Positions 32,339 through 43,672 of a stretch of DNA of 64,000 nucleotides are shown one piece after another. The stretch is from positions 715,041 to 779,040 of the forward strand of contig ML976678.1 in NCBI GenBank assembly GCA_010015655.1. Direction: 5' to 3'. The stretch's first letter is position 1. Every line of letters begins with the position of its first letter. Below the pieces are notes generated by a model. It was not told the origin of the DNA. It saw nothing but the letters and a program-made list of their open reading frames with translations, and did not search any database. This DNA is from Bimuria novae-zelandiae CBS 107.79 (Eukaryota > Ascomycota > Dothideomycetes > Pleosporales > Didymosphaeriaceae). Both the position numbers and the translations under genes were made by a program.

Positions 32339-35145
32339 CTAAGTCAACGAACTCCAGTCCACTGCGTTCCAATTCGCTTGGTACATATAGACATCCGTAG
32401 GCGCAGGAACTTGTGCAGCGGACGGTGGATCCGGCCAAGCGAAGTTAAACACTGGATCGAAGGGATCAAGATCCATCACTGAACTAGGCGCGGGCATGGG
32501 CGTGGGCATCCAAGATTCGTCGGTATTCGTGCCTTGCTGCATCCAACTCGGCATGTCATTATTGCCAAAATCCGGCGTCGTGCCAGTTGACTGTCGTTTC
32601 TTCATCGCGTCCACTATACTGGGGACAGATCTAGATCAAAAGTTGCGTCAGTGAACTTTATGGGGTGGAGCAAGCTAGAATGACTTGAAATGAACGTACT
32701 CGTTCTCAGATGGTAAAGCTTCCTTGCGAGCTGCCCAAGCCTGTAGAACCACTCCAGAAATGATGTTCGCGAGCGGATTGTCGTTGCCAATCCAATTTGT
32801 AAACCGCACAGCATAATTCTCGCTTATGACCGTCCACGCTCTCCTGGCAATTATCCCTGTTGGTCTTTTGTGAAGATCCTGGACGACGTGAATGTAAGCC
32901 ATGAAGGGGAATTGTAGCACGGTCATGCTGAACCAGGCGAACATCTTGGTAAGCGGTGAAGTCAAGAGCTTTGCGTCGCATTCAAGAAGCCTCACCGCGT
33001 GTCCTAGCGCTAGGTCACGGTCTGCCTCGCTTTGATCTGCAGCTGCTCGTGCATGTCTTGCGTAGTGTGCGAAAAGGCGGTTCTTCGCTAAGAAACTGCG
33101 CGCCATCCATATCGTCATAAAGTGAAGTGGGTTGTCCGGATTGCAATATCTTAGATATCGCTCTTCCACCATCTTATCCAAAATACCTAGCTCGTCGCCA
33201 TTTGGTAAAGACCCAGGAGGGAATCGGCGAGCGAGCGGCTTCAGGCATGGATTCATGAAATCAAGCCAGAAGCCGCTGTAGCGTACGAAGTTGGCTAGCT
33301 CACATCTAACAACTGTGAAAGTAGCTTCTGTGATCATGTCGTGTTTCGCTGGTGGGATCTTTGACTCGGTAGCTAGATCGAAGTCGGTGATGTTGGAAGG
33401 TGGCTTGCAATCCCAGCCTGGCGCTAGGATTGTACATTTAAAGTCCGACGTTTCGGAGACGCGGGAGTCCAGCAAAACGAGGGCCCACCAAAGGCGACGG
33501 CGCATTTCAGCTTCTAGCGCAGTGTGCTTTGCATTCATACTTTCGCTATGAAGGTCCATACTACGGAAAGTTCGATCAGAGTATGAAAGAAGAGGAGGTG
33601 TTGATGGTATCTCACATACTGTTGCGCGAGGCGAATGGCAATGCCGACGTTGGTGGAAAGAGCACGCGGTTCTGCTTTAGGTTTCGTTGAGAGCTGTCAA
33701 CGATCAGCAAATTTCCTGGGAAAGGATGCAGCAATCGTTGCTAAGCGTTTCGATCTGGACCTTAGTTAAGAAGCCTTTACAATCATCCGAGCCCCAGACC
33801 TAGGTAAAGTTACTAGCCAAAATTCGAGCCCGATGCGTCACCCTAGATTGCGTACATCGAAACCAGCATCATCCAGTGTTTGATTCCTCAGCACCTAAAT
33901 TGGATTAAGATCGAATAGAAATTCAGTCTTACCAAATAGAGGTAGAAAGCAGTTAGACAATCGCGATCGTTGGTCCGCAAGATACCACACCGCAGCAACG
34001 CTTGCCGGCAGCCCAACTGGAACTGCTTCAGTAAATCTCCGCATTTTGATCCGAACAAATATAAGCAATCTTCGTCCGAGAGAGTGAGCATTGCCACGCA
34101 ATATATGCCGAACATGAGGGCTTGCATCGTGTCGGTGACGATTGCTAAATTTGTTGCGGCTTCAATGATGCGTGTCTGAAGCGTCGGCGTGTGTGTCACC
34201 TTCAACACTGGGTTTACGTTGTCGAGGTAAATCTGCCAGATCCTGATTATGTCGACTTGGGTAGGGTGGAGGGTGATGGGATCGATATCGGGACGAGCGC
34301 CAAAATTGAATCTGGTATCGTCGTCGTCTTCAAATAGGTGTGCCAAAGCTTTTCTGACACTTTGTTGACGGATACCACGTTCGACCTTATATTCGTTACT
34401 ATCATCTTCTACATCTGTCTCCTCTTCGTCTGAAGCGGGTTGTGGCTGCCCTAGTATGTCAGAATAGAACCTTGGACATCTCTTTCAAACACATACTCTT
34501 TGGTTCATGGCATGCCAAACGTTGCTAGAGCTATCAGTCAGGTATTTGAACATTGCAGACATCGTACATTGTTTTGGAGCTGGAAGGGTGTTCAACGTCT
34601 GGTGCCCCAGGGTTCTCCACGCTTTCGGCAATATCGATTGCCTGAAAGCTAGAGCTGAGCTCACAACTGTTGCCTGAATTGGTACACATGATCAGTGTCG
34701 AACTACGAAATGGATGCATGTTGAGTAGACCCAAGCACGGGAAGCCCGACCCGCGTGAGAAGCAGGGCTTCACATACCTTCGGTAACTGGGTTGGACCGC
34801 TCCGAATCACCATTTGGATGCAAAGGCTCAAAATCTATCTTGTTCTGGCGTAGCAAGCTTTCGTAGCGGTGGAGTCGATCCAGTAATTCGCGCTCAGGAA
34901 ACCTCTTCCGTCGCTGTTTCGTGATCGTTCCGGCAGGAATACACTGAGACATAGACAGTGAACGTTAACAAGTAAATCGGTTAGACGACTGAATGATTTT
35001 TTCATACTTTCGCTCCAGCTTTTACGCAATTGGCGCAAGGAAAGGTCCGGTCGCACCTGACCTTTCGGCTCTGACAGAGGAGGCAGGCAAGCACCCGCTG
35101 CGCCTTTGGAGCCGTGGCTGGGGTACTATGTGAAGAAGAAGACAT
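32339..35145 (-). CDS. Zn2Cys6 transcription factor with fungal middle homology region, about 711 aa
   Basis: Exons: 35008-35145, 34778-34943, 34665-34673 (tentative), 34497-34579 (tentative start), 33933-34445, 33620-33693, 32700-33560 and 32339-32630. The total of 2136 nt keeps frame. The cluster [20 protein letters not shown] then CVKAGAKC is canonical (C-x2-C-x6-C-x5-C-x2-C-x6-C), with its last Cys in exon 2. [15 protein letters not shown] is the dimerisation helix. [20 protein letters not shown] opens the middle homology region, and [20 protein letters not shown] is its hallmark. The 34497-34673 segment is uncertain: a long open frame ends [14 protein letters not shown], while the continuation [18 protein letters not shown] is in another frame. 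Either an 85-bp intron with a 9-nt microexon or a real frameshift explains it. Nuclear regulator; targets unknown. Confidence 0.78.
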
Positions 35146-35574
35146 GCAGTACGGGCGATAGACGTCACTGGATGGCTAAAGGTCCGCAAAGCTGAATGGG
35201 GAATTGATGTTGGCGGTATCTCCCCAGGTACTGCTCGGGCGACTCTATTGTCCGAACTCAGGAACCGTATCTTGGCAGTCAGTGCGCCGCGTCAGTCAGT
35301 GCACCACCCTTCAAGAATTTATAGCACTTGTAAAACTTTATATACTAGGTATTTTAATTAGGTTTTTTAAGATATGAAACTAGTTTATCTATATTATATT
35401 TTAACTTATTAAAAATAAATATAAATTTTTTTTATAATATTTAAGAATTAAATGCAAGGGGCTTTGGGCTAGGGGGACCTGAGATGCCAGAAGAATATAG
35501 ATGAATTTGATAAGGAGTTTAAGTAGCTCCTCCCTACGCTATATATATGGCTTCTAAGTGGAGGTATTAGGATC
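35146..35574. other. Boundary between gene DNA and the AT-rich transposon island
   Basis: GC-balanced promoter-like DNA runs to about 35330 and then switches sharply to AT-rich sequence. The stretch 35262-35455 is an inverted, unoccupied copy of the sequence flanking the transposon at 59547-61418; see findings. A 17-bp partial duplication (GTCAGTGC...GTCAGTGC) lies at about 35278-35305. Confidence 0.55.
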
Positions 35575-35998
35575 TGTTGGGATCCAACATGACGTATGGC
35601 GGGGTATCGACACTTATCTGTGTGTCCAAGCTAAGATTCCTGACTCAGCCACGAATCGCGTGACAAGTCACGCGTCCCAGAAATATCTAAAATCCCAGAA
35701 GTATCTTGGCGTATAGGACCATAGGACAAATAGGACTCTAGAATCTATAGGATAGGACTTATATATAGGAATACTAAAGATAGACCTTTTAGCTTCGTGT
35801 TTAACCTAGTTTATTAATATATCGTTTAGATTATACTCTAGCTCTAGTTAATTTATATATAATTATATATTACTTTTAATACTAATAATCCTATTAATAC
35901 GCATAAGTTATTAATATCCTTTACTTACTTTAATATTGCTTTTGCTTAAGAACTAACCCTAGTCTCCTTTAGGACTAGCTATCCCGAAGGGCTTAACA
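35575..35998. mobile_element. Solo LTR, about 424 bp
   Basis: It begins TGTTGGGATCCAACATGACG and ends GGGCTTAACA (TG..CA). It is flanked by GGATC on the left and GGATG on the right, a four-of-five match consistent with a 5-bp target duplication carrying one change. The left part is GC-balanced and the right part AT-rich. No adjoining internal sequence or second LTR is seen, so it is interpreted as a solo LTR left by recombination. The retrotransposon type cannot be told. Confidence 0.65.
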
Positions 35999-36058
35999 GG
36001 ATGGGACTAACTCTAGAGGGGCTAGGTCAGTTTCCGGATACTCCAAAGGTATCCGGTA

Positions 36059-36484
36059 TGTTACGAACCAGAACAGGATAATGGGGGAATGGGCGCTTAT
36101 GAGGACAGGCGACCAAGGAACGGGTTAACAAGTGCGCCAAGGAGCTAACCTTAAGGTCACGTAACTACTTAGTTAATTAGTAGTACTAAGCAACAAAGCA
36201 AGGCACGTAACTACTTAGTTAATTAGTAGTACTAAGTAACTAAGTACGCGGATATATATACAGGATAGTTTCTTTTATTATACTCTTTATAGTTAACTTA
36301 CATATCTTTTATGCGAGTACGTTCTCCTATATAGACTAATAGTTATCTTATTTTATTATAAGATTAGATTATCTAGCCTTGCGCTAAGTGTCGTATTAAC
36401 TTATACTATTAAATAATTTATAAGGCACTATAATACCTTACCGCCTTAACCTAAATTAGAATAAGGTGTAAGAGCCTTATAATA
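36059..36484 (+). repeat. Left LTR of the chromodomain Gypsy element
   Basis: 426 bp, pairing with 51440-51865. It contains two direct copies of ACTTAGTTAATTAGTAGTAC and the conserved GCGAGTACGTTCTCC. Its beginning TGTTACGAACCAGAACAGGA corresponds to TATTATAAACTAAAATAGGA in the right LTR, which shows mostly C/T and G/A differences. Confidence 0.9.
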
Positions 36485-37487
36485 CTTTAACTACCCTATA
36501 GTATAATAGCAGGACCTAGTTCGACCACCTTAGCTCTAGCACCTAAGGAAAAGACCCTAAAAAAGATAGTTATTAAATAAGCGGCTTAGATAGCCTAACT
36601 ATAGGAAATTATTAACTAGATAAGCAAGAAGATAAGCTAATAGAAGGATACAAAATATTAACTAAAAGTCCTAAAGCCTAAACCTTATTCTAGAAAGGGC
36701 TACCTAGGAACGTTCCTAACCCAGATAGAACTATTTATCTACTATAACCTAGGGAGGTTTAACACAAAATAAGATAAGATCCTAGTCACCTGCATAAACA
36801 TGCAAGACAAGGCAGCTATATAGGCTAGACTAATAATTAATAACTTTCTTAAGAATAGTAAAGTAGAGGATTATAATTTAGACGCTACTAAGGACGCGTT
36901 TAAGGACTAGGAGTCCTTTTGCAAGGCCATAAAAGGAATATTTAACACTATTAATAAGGGATATTAAGCTAAACTACGCCTCTAGCGTCTACGTTAGAAG
37001 AAATTAGTAGTACTCTATACGCTAGAGTTTAAACAGATTATAGTAGAACTTAATAGATAGGGGGAAATCCCACTTATAATTACCTACTATAATAGACTAA
37101 AAGAATTAGTTAAAGATAAATTAGTCCACTAAGGAAAAGCAGACGACTTAGAAAAACTTATTAATAATATAATTAAAGTAGATAATTGCCTATATAAACG
37201 CAAGCTAGAGAAATAGCATAGTACTAGGCTACTTACTAGAAAAGAAAATTAATTTAGGCCCGCAGGAAGAGACTAGGACGGAGATATTATTATAACTAAT
37301 AAAGCCTAATAATACAAAAAGAAAAACAGCAAGGGAAAACAGCTATATAGACTAAAGAAGAGTTATTAGGGCAAGAACAGCATCTCGCAGGAAGAGCGAG
37401 AACGGAGGTTTAAAGATAAAGCCTGCCTCTAATATAGTAAGCAAGGCCACTTCGCTAAAAACTATAAAGGTTAGGAAACTAGGGTTA

Positions 37488-39377
37488 CCCGCGCCACTCG
37501 CCAACCCTGCGGGTTGGCGCTGCGCAGCTCAACGTAACTTCTCGGCTCAACGTCACTTTTTATAGCAAATTGACATTCGAGGATAATTTTGACGACGAAG
37601 ACTTCAATTATATAGCGATATATACGCTGGCGTTGGTGTAGCAAGTAGGGCAGGATCTACTGTCATCTCTCTAAGAGATAGCACCTGCCGGGGCTAATTT
37701 TATAGCGCCTGCAAGTGCGCGTCCTTATACGTTTTTACAGCCTGTCTAGTAGCCTTTTGTGCCTCCTGCTCTATATAATAATTAATAGCTTGTCGCGCTG
37801 CCTTTACGGTAACTACGCTGCCTTTCTATACCTGCCTGGCATCTTTAACCTGCCTTTTCTAGCGCTATTAGGCCACTATAGTAATAGCTAAGAGGTCTCG
37901 CTGGGCCAGCGCGAGACTATTAATAAGCAATTACGAGCTTTTTAGGAACTTTTCAAGCCTATAGCTAGAAATATTACTCCTTTCTAGAGCGCGCGACATC
38001 TTTTTATGCTGCTATTAGTACGACGTAGGCGTGTTGGCGATAGGTAATAAATTAACTACGGATAAAAGTAATAGTAATGGCGTACGCACTATAGGCAGCT
38101 TTATATATATAATTTCTAGATTAAATAAAAAGATACCTAACTTCTTCTAAGCACTAAGTATAGTGCTGCGTTTAAAAATAGCTATTCTAATGCCGTGATA
38201 CGCGTGTAGAAATTTAACTTTATTAAAGTTAGTGTACCTAGTACGTGTAGCTATCTCTATAGCCTTCTTATAATTATTCTTTAACGGCTAAAAATAGACA
38301 ACGTTAAGAGGCTGCAGGTAATAAGATGCGTAAGGCAGTAGTAAGAAAGGTATTATATTATACCTATCGCAGTACTTAATAAACTTAATAGTTAAATAGC
38401 TACTAAATCTATTAAATATAAGTAATTACTATACGCCCTTCTACCGCGCACGCGTCTGTTTTTTAAAGAACTTTAGCTACTTAATTAATATTAAATTATT
38501 AGTATAGCTAGATATTAACGTAATAATTATATAATTATTAGGCAGCGCGGTATTAGTATACTATTAATAAAGGTAATTAACGCCCTATACGACGAGTATA
38601 AAATTAAGGACCTCGCCGTCGCTAGAGATTAATTTAATTAAGGTAATATAATCGCGCGAGGTCTCTAACGCAGAGACCTAAGGGCAATTTAACTCTATAG
38701 TAATAATCTATTAGCTACTGCTAACGCCTATACAGAACCTGGTTTTGTCCATATTATAGGTGTCTAATACAGTAATGCCGTAGGCATTAATAACCTTCTT
38801 AAGCTTAGTAAAATACTAAGAATATGCTTCTATTATTGCTATTACTATCCTATTAATATCCTGCGACTTCTGCTTCATGCAGCGGCACTTAGGATTCTAG
38901 TATAGCCACCGCGCGGTCTAGTCTTTGCTAAGTAGTAAAGCGCTACTATTAGGATGCGCGTGGTTAAGGATGTACTAGGCAGCGCCTTTTAGCTGCGACA
39001 TAAGATAAGGCATGCTAATACTGTCGCAGCGGCGTATATATAACTTTAGAGCTTTGTCTTGCACTAGCGAGAGGCGTAGATTCGACCTAGTATGGTTATG
39101 GCGGCTCGTTCTGCCTTTAACGCGCGCTTAAAGTCGCGAAACAGGCACGCACTAGTCGCGTGCTGTAGCCGCAATATTAGGTATTTTTCTATTAAAAAAG
39201 CTAGAGATACAAGCTAAGATGCGCTCCTTAATTTCGTGACTCTCGCTATAAAATTTAGGCATTTTTATAGGTTGTAAAGTAAGGATAGAGTAAAAAGCGC
39301 GTTGTAAAGTTACGTTAAGCCGCGAAGTTACGTTGAGCTGCGCAGCGCCAACCCGCAGGGTTGGCGAGTGGCGCGGG
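37488..39377 (-). mobile_element. RIP-degraded Fot1/pogo-like transposon (copy 2), 1890 bp
   Basis: Inserted in the gag region of the Gypsy element. The inverted ends (CCCGCGCCACTCGCCAACCC...) are flanked by TA at 37486-37487 and 39378-39379. It is related to copy 1 at 27885-29773 but in reverse orientation; for example the segment ATGTCGCGCGC is shared in the C-terminal region. Total length differs by one base. The end hairpin is GCCAACCC-TGC-GGGTTGGC, a different but still pairing version of that in copy 1. The transposase frame on the minus strand starts near 39254 and is full of stops. Confidence 0.88.
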
Positions 39378-41777
39378 TAATACGACTAACCTCCTATAAG
39401 TGGCCATAGCCACCCTTACATCGACAGAAGCCAAAGAAGTGGATCTTACGCAGGAAATCTTAGAGCTAATAAAAGAGGAGGAGGAACAAAAGACTCTTCC
39501 TAAGTACTAGATCTTCTAAAGACTAGCCAATAACACCTGCTAGATGTGCAGTAGTACGCTACATTAATTATCTTAGTGTAAGGTAAAAGTGATTGTCTAG
39601 GGGGCACACGCATGGGACGCCTACTGGCTAGCAAAGAGGCTACAGGGGCGCCTAAAGCAATACCTACGCCAGATCACGATACAGGAATAATATAAATACG
39701 CTAAGTGGTGGTAATGCACACGCAAAGGATGCTAATAATACTTTAAAATTAAAGTTAAGGCCTCCTATTTTTTAGGAGGTTTAGAATACTATAGGCTAAA
39801 ATAGAGCTAGTGCAGCGTGCCTAATAACTACTATAAATACTTTTTAGCCTATTAGGCTAAGCACTATAAGTAAAATAGCTAGTACTAATATTTTAATATT
39901 ACCTGCAAGATACACAGATAATAGAAATTTAAGATAGGCTAGTTTCTTTAGGGCTTAGACCCCCGCGACACTAGTATAATAATAAGGAATACATAGCTAG
40001 GAAGAGACGCGGACTACTTATTAGTTAAATAAGTATAATACAACATATAGTACTTTATATACCTAAGCCTATAGGAAGAGGCAGCTTCTTTAGATAGCTG
40101 CCTAAGGCATAATATATTAGCCTAGAACAAGTGCCTTACTCCGAACTACTCGTAACATAAGATACTAGGAGTGTACGAGTCTAATAAGATTAGGGAGACC
40201 TATACACTATATTAATAGTAATATAAGTAGCACTAGATTAAAGAAGTCTCGAAGCTAGCACAACTTAATGATTAGATCTAAAAGGTAAAGGCCTTATAAG
40301 GAGTCTAAAACGAGTCCGAGGACTTAAAAAACTAAAATATTATTAGGCAACGAGCCACACTAGTAATAGTATAATTATTATAGTTTATTAAGTAGATACT
40401 CGCTAAGTTAAGAAGCGCTTAATTAAAAGCATTATAGTGCATAAATATTATGTTATAGCACTAATTAACCTAGGGGCAAACGCGTGTCTAATCGCCCCGT
40501 AAGTAATTAAAAAATATAATATGCTATATTATAATAAAAGAATACCGCTATAAATAGGATTTACGGACGGGACCTAATTATAAGAATATAGTAATAATTA
40601 GCTGCGCCTCGAGACAGCGCTAGTATAAGTTAATATTAAAGGCCTAGAAAGCTAACATGTTTTTACTATCGCAGAGATAGGAGACATTAAAGCCATTATA
40701 AGATATAAATAGCTAGAGCAACACAATCTACAAATAGACTAGATTAAATAAATAATTCTTCCCTAAAGTCTACTAGCGATAGCTTAAGAAAGCCTTAGTA
40801 GAAGAAAAACTCCCTAAAAACTACAGGTAAGAAAGGAGAGCTAACTATTTAAGATATAAGAGATATTAGTATGCAAGATAGACAGGATCTTAAAGTAACA
40901 CCTAGGAAGGGTAAGCTGTATATAGGTCTAAGAAGCTAAGATAGTCCCCTATAACCTAGATCTGCTAGAAGAATACTAGGAATTCGCAGACTTATTCAAA
41001 GAGTATAACAAAACTGTCCTGCCTAAACACAAGGAGTAGGATCACGAGATACTACTAGTAGAGGGAGCTAAATTATAGCTAGAGCGCCTAAAGCCTCTTA
41101 TATACGAATAGGAAAAAGAGTTAAAGAAGCTTATTTAAAAGAACCTGCGCTTTAGGAAATAGTAGCCTAGTTAGAGCCCTACGGCCTTCCCTATACTCTT
41201 TATTCGTAAGAAGGACGGCAGGCTACGACTCTATATAGATTATAGATAGCTAAATGCTATAACAATTAAGAATTATTACCTATTACTACTAATAATAGAG
41301 CTTATAGATAGACTCCGAGGAGCTAAATACTTCATGAAATTCAATATTTAGGATAGATTCTATAGGATTTGAATTGCGAAAGGGCACGAGTGGAAAATAG
41401 CTTTTTACACGCGATACGGCTTTTTTAAGTATATAGTTATGCCTATAGGGCTGACTAACGCACTAGCAATCTTTTAAGAGTAAATAAATTAAGTACTATA
41501 TAAATACTTAGACGTATTTTGTACGGCGTATCTTGACAATATCCTAATATATTTACATGGAACCCTAAAAGAACATAAGGAACACGTGTAAAAAGTGCTA
41601 TAAAAGTTGCAGGAGCATTAATTGCTCTTACACCCTAAGAAATATAAGTTCTATATTATAGAAACGGAATACTTGGGATTTGTGATATCCTAAGAAGGTG
41701 TTAGAATGGACCTCAAGAAAATCGCGATAATAGAAGAATAGTTACTACTAGAATTAGTAAAGGATATTTAATCCTTT

Positions 41778-42064
41778 TGTCAGATTTGATAGTGTTCTGT
41801 CACTTTAAGATAATGCGATAATGAGAGTTGATGGATGTGATAATTGATTGTGGAAACCGTGGATGTGCGCAAGGTGTCTATCTAGCGATGTTTCACGCTT
41901 GCACTATATAGGATAGTGCAGGGGCAATAGTGCGCCAGCCTCCCTTCTTCATCCTATCGCACTCTGGGCGATAGTTTAGGTGAGGAGACAGTAGATGGGT
42001 CGCACTCATACTGTAGGCAACAGTATAACTTACTGTGATTCACAGTAGGTTGTCTAATCTGACA
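41778..42064. mobile_element. Solo LTR, 287 bp, inserted in reverse transcriptase
   Basis: It starts TGTCAGATTTGATAGTG, ends GTTGTCTAATCTGACA, and is flanked on both sides by a perfect CCTTT duplication (41773-41777 and 42065-42069). Removing it and one duplication restores the Gypsy reading [17 protein letters not shown]. Unlike its surroundings it is GC-balanced with little sign of RIP. That fits a late insertion, or a sequence too short to be recognised as a repeat by RIP. Family unknown. Confidence 0.9.
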
Positions 42065-43248
42065 CCTTTTTAGGCTTTACTAACTTCTATCGTAAATTTA
42101 TTAGGAACTACTTAAAGGTCACCGCTTTACTAACAGAACTTACGAAGATAGAAAAATGGCGACCTCTATAAGAAGTAAAGAAGGAAGCTTTTAAATAACT
42201 AAAGCGCCTATTCCTAATAGCACCCCTACTATAAATATACGACCCAGAGCAACAACATCGCATCTACACAGACGTATTAGATTATACGCTAGGGGCTATT
42301 CTATTACAGGAATGCGATAATAGTAAATAGAGACCTATCTTCTACCACGCACGCAAGCTCTCAGGGGTAGAGCTTAACTATAAGATTTATAATAAAGAAC
42401 TACTTGTAATTATTAACTATTTTAAGCAATAGGAAGCATAGCTTAAGGGAGCTAAGTATTAAATAAAGGTATTCTTTAATTACTTTAATCTAACCCGCTT
42501 TACGACGGCTAAGAAGCTTAATCAGCGATAGGCTAGATAGTCTAAATAGATAGCGGAATTTGACTTCTGCATTACGCATCTGCTAGGAAATACAAACGCT
42601 ATAGCAGACGCCCTAAGCAGACGATTAGACCTTATAAAAAAAGGTAATAGTAATAATTACGTCGTAATCTTAATATATGCAAGGGATAGAACCCTTTACT
42701 ATAATAAGATATAACTTGCGCTAGCACTGAAAGTGCGACGCGTAAACTTAACCTATTATAGACTAGCCATAGATAGGATATAGGATTATAGAAGGCTTAT
42801 AGATAAGAATCGCCAAGCGTATAATTTCTACTAAGCTACGAAATTAACAGCATAGGACTATTAAAACTATATTTAAATTAGTAAGTAGATAGCTCTGTTG
42901 TTAATTAAAAAATTATATAAAAATAAAGATTAAGGACACCTAAAAATTACTAAAACGACGCATCGAATCGCGAACGAATATACTATTCCTAGGCTACGCT
43001 AGGCAGTATAAAAGGTTTTAGGCAACTGTTTAGCCTGTTATAAGAATAAGCCTAAGAAATATAAGCCGTATAGCCTTTTATAGCTATTGCAGCTACCCCT
43101 AAGACTATAGTCGAGCGTAACTATGGACTTTATCGTAAAGCTACTAGCATTACTAGCACTAAGGAACAAGAATCCCTATAACTTAATTTTAGTTATAATC
43201 TATTAACTTACTAAGGAGTTAAGGTTTGTGCTAATTAGGGAAGCTATA

Positions 43249-43672
43249 TGTTAAGTCCCTACGGGTAGCTAATCCGAGATGGGGTTAAGGTTGGTTCTCT
43301 AGTAGGAGCGATGTCGAAACGGGAAAAGGTGTATTAATAGCTCGCGCTTATTAATAGGGTGTTAGTATCAAAGTAAGGTGTGTCACAATCAAATCAACAA
43401 GAGCCTGAGTGAATCCAAACGAAAGATTAATAAACAGGTTGAACACGAGGTGGAAGAGTCCATCCTTATGTTCTATATATACTTAGCATGCTCGACTTGC
43501 TCGCTTCGAGCATGTTGAGCGTAGCCTTGGCTTTCTGCATATGCTCGACTTGCTCGATTCGAGCGCTTTGAGTAGTCACGTAACCTGCCCGTTGCTGTGC
43601 CACCATTGGCTCCCATAAGACCTTGGCCGTCTTAGAATGTTAGCCTAGTGATGCTAAATACAGATCCTAACA
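43249..43672 (-). repeat. 3' LTR (left) of the 6.7-kb element
   Basis: 424 bp, TG..CA. It retains CpA-containing stretches (CACAATCAAATCAACAAG) that read TATAATTAAATTAATAAG in the partner LTR at 49527-49950. Confidence 0.9.
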
